From Stutzerimonas xanthomarina DSM 18231 (GTDB taxonomy: Bacteria > Pseudomonadota > Gammaproteobacteria > Pseudomonadales > Pseudomonadaceae), in NCBI RefSeq assembly GCF_900129835.1, contig NZ_FQXA01000007.1:1-64000 (forward strand): DNA of 64,000 nt, written 5' to 3'. Positions 17,915-26,896 of this stretch are shown one piece after another (position 1 is the stretch's first letter; the number at the start of each line of letters is the position of its first letter). The translations under genes and the position numbers were made by a program. The notes beneath the pieces were generated by a model that had not been told where the DNA came from, searched no databases, and worked only from the letters and a program-made list of their open reading frames with translations.

Positions 17915-18291
17915 CGTGTATCTCCAGCATCAGACCGGCCACCCGGATAGGGCATTCGGCAAACGCAGCGCCGGGATGGTGGGCTGCGCCTTCGGGGGAT
18001 GCGAATTCTATTCCGTTTGCAGAGAAGCTCCAGCATTACTTCCCGCTGCAGGTGAACCGTTGAGCGGGCAACGAGTACGCGCCTGAAAAAAGGCGCCATC
18101 CAAACAGCCGCAACGCGGCGCGGTGCCAATGGCTTGCGCAAGGATGGGGCATTCGCCTGTATGTGGTGCACAGCGTCTGGGCGTGCCACAGCATCGCGCG
18201 GTTCCGCCTCGGCTGGCTCGTGCGCTCAGCGAAACGCGAACCCTCGCCGGCAGTTCAGGTCCGTTGAAGGACGAGCCTGAGCCGTCGGAGC
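17915..18291. promoter_or_regulatory. divergent intergenic region with a small hairpin
   Basis: 377 bases between the ABM-domain gene (minus) and the PfkB gene (plus), so both promoters should be here. One perfect small hairpin, GCGCCT-GAAAAA-AGGCGC, lies at 18079-18096. No credible gene is seen. Confidence 0.45.
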
Positions 18292-19257
18292 ATGTCCATG
18301 CAACGTTTCACCTTGCTGTCGCTGGGCAGCATCAACGCTGACTTCCAAGTGCGGGTCGACGAGCCTGCAGGCAGTCGCGAAACCCAGCTGGCCCATGACC
18401 TGTGTCGCCTGTCCGGCGGCAAGGCCAGCAATACGGCGTATCTCGGCGCTCGTTTCGGGCACCGCAGCCTGTTACTCGGCCGCGTCGGTGACGACGAGCT
18501 GGCCGAACAGGCACTCGACCCGCTGCGTCAGGCTGGCGTTGAGGTGGATAACGTCGGGCGCGCCGGCGGTCAGTCCACTGGCGTGTCGATGATCATGGTG
18601 CCGCCGGATGGGAAGAAAAACATCGTCCTGGCGACTAATGCCAACGACTGCTGGGACGACGCGGCCATCGAAGCCATGGCCGCCGCCATCGACGGTTGCG
18701 CAACGCCCGCCTGCCTGGTACTCGATTACGAAGTACCAGCGCCGGTGGTACGCCAGGCGCTGGAAGCGGCAACTCGAAAGGGCATTCAGGCGGTGCTCGA
18801 CCCGTCCTTCCCCGACCGTGTGGAGCAGGCGCTGTTGCCCAGGCTGTACGCGATCACACCGAACGTCTCGGAAGCCGAAGGGCTGGTTGGCCATTCGCTC
18901 GACACCCTGGACCAGCTCGCGAATGCCGCGCGTCAACTGCAGCGCGACGGGCCTGCCGTGGTGTGCATCAAGCTCGGCGATGGCGGCTGCGTGCTGACGA
19001 CGGCTGACCAGACCCTGCACATCCCGCCGGGCGACGTAGAACCGGTCGATACCACCGGCGCTGGCGATGCCTTTACCGGCGTGTTCGCCGTGGCTTTGCT
19101 CGAAGGCCTTGAGCCACGGGAGGCCGCCGCCTGGGGCGTGGCTGCGGCGAAACTTGCCGTCACGGGTTATGGCTCGCAGCCCGCGTATGCCGATCGACAA
19201 CGGGTGATCGAGCTGGCGCAAAAGCTGCTCGAGAACGCGAGGAGGCTGGATGGCTGA
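18292..19257 (+). CDS. PfkB family carbohydrate kinase
   Basis: 321 residues of ribokinase/PfkB fold. Signature 1 is the GGKASNTAYLGARFG block near residue 40; signature 2 with the anion hole and catalytic Asp is DTTGAGDAFTG near residue 256. It phosphorylates a sugar or nucleoside using ATP; the substrate is unknown. The gene ends inside the next one (8-base overlap), a GH65 phosphorylase, so the two are coupled and probably act on the same pathway: the phosphorylase would release a sugar acceptor and glucose 1-phosphate, and the kinase could trap the released sugar. That link is inference. Start may be the ATG at 18292 or at 18298. Confidence 0.88.
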   Translation: MSMQRFTLLSLGSINADFQVRVDEPAGSRETQLAHDLCRLSGGKASNTAYLGARFGHRSLLLGRVGDDELAEQALDPLRQAGVEVDNVGRAGGQSTGVSMIMVPPDGKKNIVLATNANDCWDDAAIEAMAAAIDGCATPACLVLDYEVPAPVVRQALEAATRKGIQAVLDPSFPDRVEQALLPRLYAITPNVSEAEGLVGHSLDTLDQLANAARQLQRDGPAVVCIKLGDGGCVLTTADQTLHIPPGDVEPVDTTGAGDAFTGVFAVALLEGLEPREAAAWGVAAAKLAVTGYGSQPAYADRQRVIELAQKLLENARRLDG

Positions 19258-21667
19258 GCCGAACACGCGATGCCAGATCGTCTTCGAGCATTACGACCGC
19301 GGCGATGAGCGAAGGCGCGAAGCCTTGCTCGCGCTGGGCAACGGAGTCTTGTCGTGGCGGGCCAGTGCGCCGGAAGCTTCCGCAACGCCCCGTGCGGATG
19401 ACAGCGCACACTACGCGGGTTTCTACCGCGCCGGCTGGTATGACGAGGCGCCGCGCGAGGTCAATGGTGACTCGGTGCAGATGGCGGCACTGGTCAACTT
19501 GCCGGACCCCTTCGGTCTCAGCTTCGCGTTAGATAATGGCGATTGGTTCAGCCTCGATAGGATCGACCTGCGGCGCTATCGGCAAACGCTGAGCCTGGAC
19601 ACCGGCGTGCTCGAACGGCACCTCGAATTCGATCTGGCTGATTACCGGGTGAGGTTGCTGGAACGTCGTCTGGTCAGCATGGCGACGCCCAATCTTGCCG
19701 TGCTGCGCTGGGAGCTGCAGTTGCCGCCCGGCCTCAAGCTGCGCCTGCGTACAGTGCTGGACGGTGGCGTACGCAACGCCGGGGTTCGCCGCAACCGTGC
19801 CTATGAAGGACAGCGATTGCAGCACCTTGCCTTCGACCATGACGAGAAGGGCGCGGCCGCACTTAGCGCCCGGCTGCACGACCATCGCCGTCGACTGGCG
19901 ATGGCGACAGAGATCAGGACGCCCGAGCAACCCCTGCAATGGCGCGCCACCCTCGATGATCATCGGCTGATCCAGCAGACGGACTGCAGCGTGCCGGACA
20001 GCGGTCGGCTGATCATCGAGAAGTGCGCGGTAGTGCTGGTCTACGAGGAACGACCCGCAACCGACGACGGCGCGCGTGTCGAGGCACAGCGACAGTTGCC
20101 ATGTGACGGCTATTTGCAATTGGAACAGGCGAGCACCGAAGCCTGGCAAAGGCTGTGGCAGGGGCTCGCGCTCACAGCGGACGATCCGCAGCTGCAGCAT
20201 GCGCTGCACTTTCATGCCTTTCACCTGCTGCAAACCGTGTCGCCACTCAGCGTTGGGCGTGACCTTGGCTTTCCGCCTCGGGGTTGGATGGAAGGCTATT
20301 ACGGCCAGGTATTCTGGGACGAGCTGTTCGCCTACCCGGTACTCGCCACTCATTGGCCCGAACTCGCCAGAAGCCTGCTCAACTACCGTTATGCGCGCCT
20401 CGACAAGGCGCGCGAACGGGCCCGTCGCGCAGGGCTGCGGGGGGCCATGTTTCCCTGGCGCAGCGCACGCACGGGCGAGGAAGAGACGCCGCCATGGCAG
20501 TGCAACCCGATGTCCGGTCGCTGGATGGCTGACCACACCCACCTGCAGCGGCATATCGGTTCAGCTGTGGCGTACGACGCCTGGCAGCTGTATCTGGCCA
20601 CCGCTGACGAGGCATTGCTGGCCGGACCGGTCGGTGAGTTGATCATTGAAGTGGCGCGTTTCTGGGCCAGCCTGGCGCAGTTCGATGCGTCGCGGCAGCG
20701 CTACCTGATCTGCGGTGTAATCGGCCCTGACGAATATCACAACAGCTACCCGGACGCGGTAGAGCCGGGGTTGAACAACAACACTTACACCAATCTGATG
20801 GCGGCCTGGACGCTCGGCCGCGCGCGGCAGGTGCTGGCGTTGCTCAGCGAGGCCGATGCAACCGCGCTACAGCGACGGCTGGCGTTGGAACCGGACGAGC
20901 CGGAACACTGGCAAGCGATCGCAGAAGGTCTTTACCTGCCCTTCGTCGACGATCAATCGCTCAGCCAGTTCGAAGGTTTCGACAAGCTGGAAGCGCCATC
21001 GCAGGAGTGGCTGCACGGTGACCGGCCACGGTTGGACTGGATGCTCGAAGCGCGGCATGACAGCTGCGATCGCTACCAGCTGACCAAACAGGCCGATGTG
21101 CTGATGGCCTATCATCTGCTACCCCGGCAGACCCTGCAGCAGATCCTTGAGCGTCTGGGTTACCGCCATGACATGGCCTGCACACGCCACACCGTCGCCT
21201 ATCATCTCGCCCGCATCACCCATGAGTCGAGTTTGTCGAAGGTTGTCTGCGCCGGTGCGCTGGCGGGTATCGACAGCGAGGCGTCCTGGTCCTACTACCA
21301 GCAGGCCCTGGCCACCGATCTGGGTTCGCCAGGCAACAGCGGCACTCAGGAAGGCATCCATCTCGGCGCCTTGTGCGGCTCGCTCGACGTGATGCAGCGC
21401 CATTACCTTGGGGTGCGTCTGGAGCTTGATGGGTTACACATTTTCCCGTCGCCACCGCCGCAGTTGCGGCAGATAGCGCTGTCGCTGGTGTTCCGGCAGG
21501 CGCGCCTGCATCTGCAGCTGACTGACGGCTCGCTGTGGGTTCGCGCCGCCCATGAAAACTCGGGTTCGGTGCCGCTGCACTATGCTCAAGGCAGGTGCCA
21601 GCTGGGGCCGGGCGAGTCGCTCGAGATCGTCATCCCGCCGGCGCAGGGTCGCTCGGCAACGCATTGA
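19250..21667 (+). CDS. glycoside hydrolase family 65 protein (disaccharide phosphorylase type)
   Basis: 805 residues. An N-terminal beta-sandwich domain (to about 300) precedes an (alpha/alpha)6 barrel with GH65 signatures: GWMEGYYGQVFWDELFAYPVL, WMADHTHLQRHIG, the catalytic acid Glu495 in GPDEYHNSY, and PGLNNNTYTN. The C-terminal part has the LGALCGSLDV and LHLQLTDGSLWVRA features. Family members are inverting phosphorylases of maltose, trehalose, kojibiose, nigerose or glucosylglycerol, giving beta-glucose 1-phosphate. Which substrate applies here cannot be decided by eye. Ribosome binding site GGAGG inside the upstream kinase gene. Confidence 0.9.
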   Translation: MAEPNTRCQIVFEHYDRGDERRREALLALGNGVLSWRASAPEASATPRADDSAHYAGFYRAGWYDEAPREVNGDSVQMAALVNLPDPFGLSFALDNGDWFSLDRIDLRRYRQTLSLDTGVLERHLEFDLADYRVRLLERRLVSMATPNLAVLRWELQLPPGLKLRLRTVLDGGVRNAGVRRNRAYEGQRLQHLAFDHDEKGAAALSARLHDHRRRLAMATEIRTPEQPLQWRATLDDHRLIQQTDCSVPDSGRLIIEKCAVVLVYEERPATDDGARVEAQRQLPCDGYLQLEQASTEAWQRLWQGLALTADDPQLQHALHFHAFHLLQTVSPLSVGRDLGFPPRGWMEGYYGQVFWDELFAYPVLATHWPELARSLLNYRYARLDKARERARRAGLRGAMFPWRSARTGEEETPPWQCNPMSGRWMADHTHLQRHIGSAVAYDAWQLYLATADEALLAGPVGELIIEVARFWASLAQFDASRQRYLICGVIGPDEYHNSYPDAVEPGLNNNTYTNLMAAWTLGRARQVLALLSEADATALQRRLALEPDEPEHWQAIAEGLYLPFVDDQSLSQFEGFDKLEAPSQEWLHGDRPRLDWMLEARHDSCDRYQLTKQADVLMAYHLLPRQTLQQILERLGYRHDMACTRHTVAYHLARITHESSLSKVVCAGALAGIDSEASWSYYQQALATDLGSPGNSGTQEGIHLGALCGSLDVMQRHYLGVRLELDGLHIFPSPPPQLRQIALSLVFRQARLHLQLTDGSLWVRAAHENSGSVPLHYAQGRCQLGPGESLEIVIPPAQGRSATH

Positions 21668-21750
21668 AACACGCCAGTACGTCGATCCAGCGGAACGTCC
21701 GGTCCAGAGCCCGTTCCATAACAGAACGTGCCAGACAAGGAGACGCAGTG

Positions 21751-22242
21751 ATGATGGAGGTCGGGAGCGCTCGCCGATGGCTGGATGGGTTGGGCTGGGT
21801 GGTGATCTATACGTTGGTCTGGGCACTTTTCAGCGAAGGTGGCGGATGGTCGCTGGGCGTACCGACCATCCTGTTGGCCGCAGGGCTTTCAGTCTGGTTA
21901 GGGTTGCGGCCCTGGCACCCGTCGCTGCGGGCGCTGCCTGGGTTTGTCGGTTTCTTTCTCGGCAGGATGGCCGCTGGCGCCTGGGATGTGGCCGTGCGTG
22001 CGGTTCATCCACGCCGACCGCTGCAGCCCGCGTGGCTCGACTACCCAATTGCTAGCTCTTCGCCTCAGGTGCGGCTGGTGCTCTCTGCGCTGGTCGGCCT
22101 GCTGCCCGGCACCTTGGCCTCGCGAGTGGAGGGCGACCAGATGCGCGTGCATGTGCTTGATGAGCGCCAGCCGTGGAAACCCACCGTGAGCGAACTCGAA
22201 CAGCGACTTGAGCAGCTGCTGGTGCGGGGGCGCTCGCATTGA
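21751..22242 (+). CDS. mrpE: Na+/H+ antiporter subunit E
   Basis: 163 residues. Two or three N-terminal membrane segments (WVVIYTLVWALF, VPTILLAAGLSVWLGL, LPGFVGFFLGRMAAGAWDVA) and a cytoplasmic tail containing the MrpE pieces SALVGLLPGTLA and VHVLDE. First gene of an eight-gene Mrp-type operon. AGGAG lies nine bases before the ATG at 21751 (a second ATG follows directly; a GTG at 21748 is also possible). The stop overlaps the start of the next gene. A role in assembly of the cation/proton antiporter complex is known for the family. Confidence 0.9.
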   Translation: MMEVGSARRWLDGLGWVVIYTLVWALFSEGGGWSLGVPTILLAAGLSVWLGLRPWHPSLRALPGFVGFFLGRMAAGAWDVAVRAVHPRRPLQPAWLDYPIASSSPQVRLVLSALVGLLPGTLASRVEGDQMRVHVLDERQPWKPTVSELEQRLEQLLVRGRSH

Positions 22243-22493
22243 TGGCGGTGTACGCGTCCCTGCTGCTGCTAACCATCATCATCGGGCTCGGCCGCGTGGT
22301 GTTGGGGCCGGGTCGGGTGGATCGGCTGCTGGCGATCCAGCTGTTCGGCACCACCGGCACGGCCTTGCTGTTGGTGCTTGCTCAATGGCAACACCAGCCG
22401 GCGTTACGTGACGTGGCGCTGTTGCTGGGGTTACTCGCAGCGGTCGCAAGCGCCGCGCTGGTGCAATTGCTGCGCAGGGGCCGACATGACTGA
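22242..22493 (+). CDS. mrpF: Na+/H+ antiporter subunit F
   Basis: 83 residues, three membrane segments, with the MrpF feature GPGRVDRLLAIQLFGTTG (family: a conserved charged loop between helices 1 and 2). The ATG at 22242 shares one base with the mrpE stop; a TTG at 22239 is possible but less likely. Overlaps mrpG by eight bases. Confidence 0.9.
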   Translation: MAVYASLLLLTIIIGLGRVVLGPGRVDRLLAIQLFGTTGTALLLVLAQWQHQPALRDVALLLGLLAAVASAALVQLLRRGRHD

Positions 22494-22782
22494 GCTGCTG
22501 CTGGATGGCCTCAGCTGGCTGCTGCTGATTGGCGGTCTGCTGTTTTTCGTGGCGGGCAGTATCGGTCTGCTGCGCTTTCCCGACACCGTCAGCCGTCTGC
22601 ATGCCTTAACCAAGGCGGACACCCTGGGCCTCGGGCTGGTGATTGCCGGCCTCTCGCTGCGTGCCGACAGCCTATGGGAGGTCGGGCAGATGGTGCTGGT
22701 CTGGCTGTTGCTGCTGGCCTCCAGCGCCACCGCCTGCCAGTTGCTGGCGCGACAGGCCGGTGAGGAGCCACGCGATGACTGA
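22486..22782 (+). CDS. mrpG: Na+/H+ antiporter subunit G
   Basis: 98 residues with three membrane segments. Family blocks GLLFFVAGSIGLLRFPDTVSRLHA and KADTLGLGLVIAGL are clear. Starts inside mrpF and overlaps the next gene by eight bases, so translation is coupled through the operon. Confidence 0.92.
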   Translation: MTELLLDGLSWLLLIGGLLFFVAGSIGLLRFPDTVSRLHALTKADTLGLGLVIAGLSLRADSLWEVGQMVLVWLLLLASSATACQLLARQAGEEPRDD

Positions 22783-23686
22783 ATGGCTGTTCGACGGGGT
22801 GCTTGGGCTGCTGCTGTTGGGGCTCGCCTTTGGCGCGCTGCATGGTCGTAACCTCTACACCAGCGTGCTGCTGTTCATCGCCTTCGGCCTCGCGCTGGCG
22901 TTGATCTGGGCGCGCCTGGGCGCAGCGGACCTGGCGCTGGCCGAAGCGGCGATTGGCGCCGGACTGACGGGCGTTCTGCTGTTCACCGCACTGGCGCGCC
23001 AGCCCGGGCCGGCGGATCTGCCAGATGCCACCGGTACGCGACTGCGCCTGGGCGCCGCGGCTGTGGTGCTGCCAATGCTGATCCTGCTGGTGCAAGGGCT
23101 GGCACCACTGAGTGAGGTAGAGCCGCGTATGCCGGCGCTGATCACACAGCATCTGGATGAGACCGGTGTCAGCCACCCGGTAACCGCCGTGCTGCTGAAC
23201 TACCGCGCCTGGGACACGTTGCTCGAACTGGCCGTCCTGCTGCTGGCGCTGCTTGGCGCTCGGCAACTGGGGCCGCGACCGCTGGATCTGGCCGAGCCCT
23301 GGCCGCTTCTACGAGCCTGGGCGCGCGTGCTCGCCCCGCTGCTGGTGCTGGCTGCCGGCTACATTCTTTGGCGCGGAGCCAGTGCGCCAGGTGGCGCCTT
23401 TCAGGCTGGGGCGCTACTGGCCTCGGGTGTGGTGCTGCTGCGCTTGTCGGGCTTGGTGCCACGGTTGCGCTGGTCATTCACGCCGTTGCGCTTGCTGGTG
23501 CTGGGCGGCCTGCTGGTGTTTATCGGTGTTGCGTTGATGACCGCCTGGCTGGGCGAGGGCTGGCTGACTTACCCAAGCGGGGCGACCAAGCTGCTCATCG
23601 TCCTGATCGAGAGCGTAGCGACCCTGTCGATCGCTGCGAGCCTCAGCCTGCTGGTGGTGGGCGAAGGGGAGGACGTCTCCTCATGA
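22775..23686 (+). CDS. mrpB: fused DUF4040 (MrpA C-terminal-like) / MrpB antiporter subunit
   Basis: 303 residues, about eight to nine membrane segments. The N-terminal third (LGLLLLGLAFGALHGRNLYTS..., DLALAEAAIGAGLTGVLL) is the DUF4040 domain that normally forms the C-terminal part of MrpA. The second half is MrpB-like: SHPVTAVLLNYRAWDTLLELAVLLLAL and APGGAFQAGALLASGVVL. So the piece that in classical Mrp operons is fused to MrpA is here fused to MrpB. Overlaps mrpC by four bases (ATGA). Confidence 0.88.
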   Translation: MTEWLFDGVLGLLLLGLAFGALHGRNLYTSVLLFIAFGLALALIWARLGAADLALAEAAIGAGLTGVLLFTALARQPGPADLPDATGTRLRLGAAAVVLPMLILLVQGLAPLSEVEPRMPALITQHLDETGVSHPVTAVLLNYRAWDTLLELAVLLLALLGARQLGPRPLDLAEPWPLLRAWARVLAPLLVLAAGYILWRGASAPGGAFQAGALLASGVVLLRLSGLVPRLRWSFTPLRLLVLGGLLVFIGVALMTAWLGEGWLTYPSGATKLLIVLIESVATLSIAASLSLLVVGEGEDVSS

Positions 23687-23982
23687 GCAGCAGCCTGTTC
23701 TGGATGATCATCGGTGCAACGCTCTGGCTACTGGGGCTGCACGGCCTGCTGACATTGCGTCATGCACTGCGCCGGATCATCGCTTTCAACCTGATGGGCA
23801 GTGGCGTGTTTCTGGTGATGATTGCCCTGGCGGCGCGCAGCCAGCCGAGCGATCCGCTGCTGATAGCGCTGGTGGTGACCGGGCTGGTGGTGGCGGTCAG
23901 CGCCACCGCCCTGGCGTTGCGGTTGGCCGGCGTGGCGCAAGTTCCGGAGCATTCAAAGCGTCAGCAGGAGCCGCGACAATGA
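23683..23982 (+). CDS. mrpC: Na+/H+ antiporter subunit C (NuoK-like)
   Basis: 99 residues, three membrane segments, homologous in type to NuoK. Family features: GLHGLLTLRHALRRIIAFNLMGSGVFLVMIALA and DPLLIALVVTGLVVAVSATALAL. ATGA overlaps at both ends. Confidence 0.9.
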   Translation: MSSSLFWMIIGATLWLLGLHGLLTLRHALRRIIAFNLMGSGVFLVMIALAARSQPSDPLLIALVVTGLVVAVSATALALRLAGVAQVPEHSKRQQEPRQ

Positions 23983-25403
23983 ATGCGGCGTTGCTGAGCC
24001 TGTCCCTACCGCTGCTTGCTGCTCTGCTGCTGGTGTTGCTGCGGCCGGCGCGCAGCGGCCTCTGCGTGATCCTGATGAGCGCTGCCAGCCTGACCGCTGC
24101 GGCGTTTGCCTTGCAGCAGGCGATCAGCCTCGGGCCGCAGCTGTTGCAGATCGGCGGTTGGGAGACACCGCTGGCGATCCGGTTTCAGCTGACCCCGCTC
24201 ACCGCGCTGCTGATGGTCTTTACCGCCGGCTTGCATCTATTGGTCGCGCTCTATGCAGCGCGCAGCCCGCACGCCACTGGCAACGAGGATTACTGGCCGT
24301 TGTCCTGCCTGTTGCATGCGTCGCTGGTCGCATTGTGGCTATCGGCGGACCTGTTCAACCTGTACGTCACGCTTGAATTGCTGAGCCTCTGTGCCGTGGC
24401 GCTGGTGGCACTGGCCGGGCGCAAGGCCTATCGGCCGGCCTTCAACTACCTGATGCTGTCGCTGGCCGGGTCGCTCGCTTACCTGTTTGGCGTGGCGTTG
24501 TTCTATGGCCGCTACGGTGTGCTCGATGTGCTGGTGCTGGCCGAGTTGACCGAGGCTGACAACACGACCCGCCTGGCGCTATTGCTGATGAGTGTCGGGC
24601 TGATGCTCAAGGCGGCATTGTGGCCGCTGCACCTGTGGTTGCCACCGGCGCATTCCGGCGCACCGACGGCGGTCAGCGCCTTGCTCTCCGCGCTGGTGGT
24701 CAAGGGACCGATCTATATCCTGTGGCTGATCTGGAGCCAGATCGCGCCACCGGAGCTGGGGCGTCAGGCCGGGTTTCTGTTCGCCGGGGCCGGCATCCTG
24801 GCGTTGATATCTGGAGGCTGGTCGGCGCTGCGCGCGCCGCGTCTGAAGATGCTGGTGGCCTATTCGACGGTTGCGCAGCTGGGCTATGCGCTGTTGGCGC
24901 TCGGCCTGCTGCTGCATTGGCAGGAGCCGCGAATGGAGGCGGCGCTGTGGCTGTTCATCCTGGCGCATGGGCTGGCCAAGGTGTCGATGTTCCTGGCTGC
25001 CGGCGAGCTGCAGCGGGTGCTGGGTACGCGTCGGGTACGCGCGCTGAAAGGTGCTAGCCAGAACATGCCGGTGGCCATGGCGACCTTCGCTGTCGCCGGC
25101 GGCAGCCTGATTGGTCTGCCGCCCAGTGGAGGCTTTCTTGCCAAGTGGCTGTTGCTGCAGCCGCTGTTCGAGCAACCGCAGCACTGGCCATGGGCTTTTG
25201 GTGTGCTGCTCGGCACGCTGATGTCGGCGGCCTATGTGTTCCGTGTGGTGGCGCTGGGCTTCGATCGTGCGCGGCCCAACCCACCCAGCGTCAAGCCTGA
25301 TCCCGTTGCGCAATGGCTGGCGATGCTGCCGGCGCTGTTGGTGCTCAGTCTGGCGCTGATCAGCGAGCCCTTGCTGCTCTGGCTCGGAGGGGTGGCGCGA
25401 TGA
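23979..25403 (+). CDS. mrpD: Na+/H+ antiporter subunit D (NuoN/NuoM-like)
   Basis: 474 residues, about 14 membrane segments. It has the key residues of antiporter-like complex I subunits: Glu in the TM5 LELLSLCAVAL block and Lys residues in LKAALWPLHLWLPPAHSGAPTAVSALLSALVVK. A later AYSTVAQLGYALLALG segment is also typical. Expected to form a proton/cation channel in the inner membrane. Coupled by ATGA to both neighbours. Confidence 0.9.
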   Translation: MNAALLSLSLPLLAALLLVLLRPARSGLCVILMSAASLTAAAFALQQAISLGPQLLQIGGWETPLAIRFQLTPLTALLMVFTAGLHLLVALYAARSPHATGNEDYWPLSCLLHASLVALWLSADLFNLYVTLELLSLCAVALVALAGRKAYRPAFNYLMLSLAGSLAYLFGVALFYGRYGVLDVLVLAELTEADNTTRLALLLMSVGLMLKAALWPLHLWLPPAHSGAPTAVSALLSALVVKGPIYILWLIWSQIAPPELGRQAGFLFAGAGILALISGGWSALRAPRLKMLVAYSTVAQLGYALLALGLLLHWQEPRMEAALWLFILAHGLAKVSMFLAAGELQRVLGTRRVRALKGASQNMPVAMATFAVAGGSLIGLPPSGGFLAKWLLLQPLFEQPQHWPWAFGVLLGTLMSAAYVFRVVALGFDRARPNPPSVKPDPVAQWLAMLPALLVLSLALISEPLLLWLGGVAR

Positions 25404-26896
25404 ACTGGACCCATTGGTTACCGTTGGCCATCGTGCTCAGCTCGCTGGTGCCGGGCCTTCTGATCTTCACCCTGCACGAAGACCAGCATCGGTTGCGGGT
25501 CACGCTCAACCTCAGTGGCGTGGTGATCAAGCTGCTGCTGGTGGCGGCGATGATCTATGGCGTGAGCAAAGGCCTGGAGTTTCGCTTCAGTCTGCCATTC
25601 CTTCCCGGCGCGCCGCTGGTGCTGCAGGGCGATGCGCTGTCGCTGTTGTTCGTCGCACTGTCGTCGGTGCTGTGGCTGGCCACTACCATTTACGCCATTG
25701 GCTACCTTGAAAATTCTCCGTTGCAGTCGCGCTTCTTCGGTTACTTCAGCCTTTGCGTGAGCGCCACCGTAGGCCTGGCGCTGGCGGGCAATCTGGTCAG
25801 CTTTCTGTTGTTCTACGAGATGCTGACCTTGGCGACGTTCCCGCTGGTGGTGCATCGCGGCACGCCCGAAGCGCTGCGCGCCGGGCGCGTCTATCTGGCC
25901 TACACCGTGGGCGGTGGTGCGTTGGTATTGATGGGCGTGGCGCTGCTGCATGGCCTGGCCGGCGGGCAGGACTTCCAGCCGGGCGGCTACTTGCTGGCGG
26001 CGGTGGGCGAGCACGACCTGGCGTTGCGCGTCGCCTTCGTCCTGCTGGTTGCCGGGCTTGGGGTCAAGGCCGCGCTGATTCCCTTGCATGGCTGGCTGCC
26101 GAAGGCGATGGTGGCGCCAGCACCCGTCAGCGCGCTGCTGCATGCGGTGGCGGTGGTCAAGGCTGGTGCGTTCGGAATTATCCGGGTGGTCTATGACGTT
26201 TATGGCGCTGAGGCCATGGAGCAGCTGGACATGGCCGGGCCGCTGCTCTGGCTGGCCACGGCGACCATCCTCTATGGCTCGATGCGCGCCCTCCAGCAGC
26301 AGGAGCTGAAAAAGCGCCTGGCCTACTCGACCATCAGCCAGGTGTCTTACGTGACCCTTGGCGTCGCCTTGCTCGGGCCCATCGCGGCAGTGGGCGGGCT
26401 GGCCCATCTGGTCCATCAGGGGCTGATGAAGGTCACGCTGTTCTATTGCGCGGGCAATTTCGCCGAAACCCTTGGCATCCATCGTGTTCGCGAAATGGAC
26501 GGTGTCGGCCGGCGCATGCCGCTGACCATGACGGCGTTCAGTATCGGTGCGCTGGGCATGATCGGCATTCCGCCGATTGCTGGCTTCGTCAGCAAGTGGT
26601 CGCTGGGCATGGGCGCGCTGGAGGTCGGGCAGGATTGGGTGCTGCTGGTGTTGATGGGCTCGGCGCTGCTCAACGCCGGCTATTTCCTGCCGCTCCTGTG
26701 GCGTGGCTGGTTCGCCGAACCGGCTGACTGGCACGAAGACAACTGGCGCGAGGAGCGCTGGGAAACCCACTGGATGTTGTTGCTCCCCGCGGTCTTCACC
26801 GCCTTTTTGTCAGTGCTGGTGGGCGTGCTGGCCGGCACGGCGCTGAGCCCGCTGGGCTGGGCGCAATTGATCGTCAACCGCGAGTTCGCGCTATGA
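25400..26896 (+). CDS. second antiporter-like subunit (MrpD/NuoL type)
   Basis: 498 residues from the ATG at 25400, about 14 membrane segments. TM5 Glu is kept (FYEMLTLATFPLVV) and the Lys/His region reads VKAALIPLHGWLPKAMVAPAPVSALLHAVAVVK. AYSTISQVSYVTLGVALLG and the IGIPPIAGFVSKW block are typical of this superfamily. Its place after mrpD and the free MrpA-like C-terminal domain upstream suggest that it takes over the role of the MrpA N-terminal part; that is inference. Confidence 0.87.
   Translation: MNWTHWLPLAIVLSSLVPGLLIFTLHEDQHRLRVTLNLSGVVIKLLLVAAMIYGVSKGLEFRFSLPFLPGAPLVLQGDALSLLFVALSSVLWLATTIYAIGYLENSPLQSRFFGYFSLCVSATVGLALAGNLVSFLLFYEMLTLATFPLVVHRGTPEALRAGRVYLAYTVGGGALVLMGVALLHGLAGGQDFQPGGYLLAAVGEHDLALRVAFVLLVAGLGVKAALIPLHGWLPKAMVAPAPVSALLHAVAVVKAGAFGIIRVVYDVYGAEAMEQLDMAGPLLWLATATILYGSMRALQQQELKKRLAYSTISQVSYVTLGVALLGPIAAVGGLAHLVHQGLMKVTLFYCAGNFAETLGIHRVREMDGVGRRMPLTMTAFSIGALGMIGIPPIAGFVSKWSLGMGALEVGQDWVLLVLMGSALLNAGYFLPLLWRGWFAEPADWHEDNWREERWETHWMLLLPAVFTAFLSVLVGVLAGTALSPLGWAQLIVNREFAL

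Noticed and set aside
25418-26770. 450-codon minus-strand frame in the antiporter operon
   Set aside because: Shadow of a hydrophobic membrane protein gene: the antisense is rich in Gln, Arg and His. No start signal.
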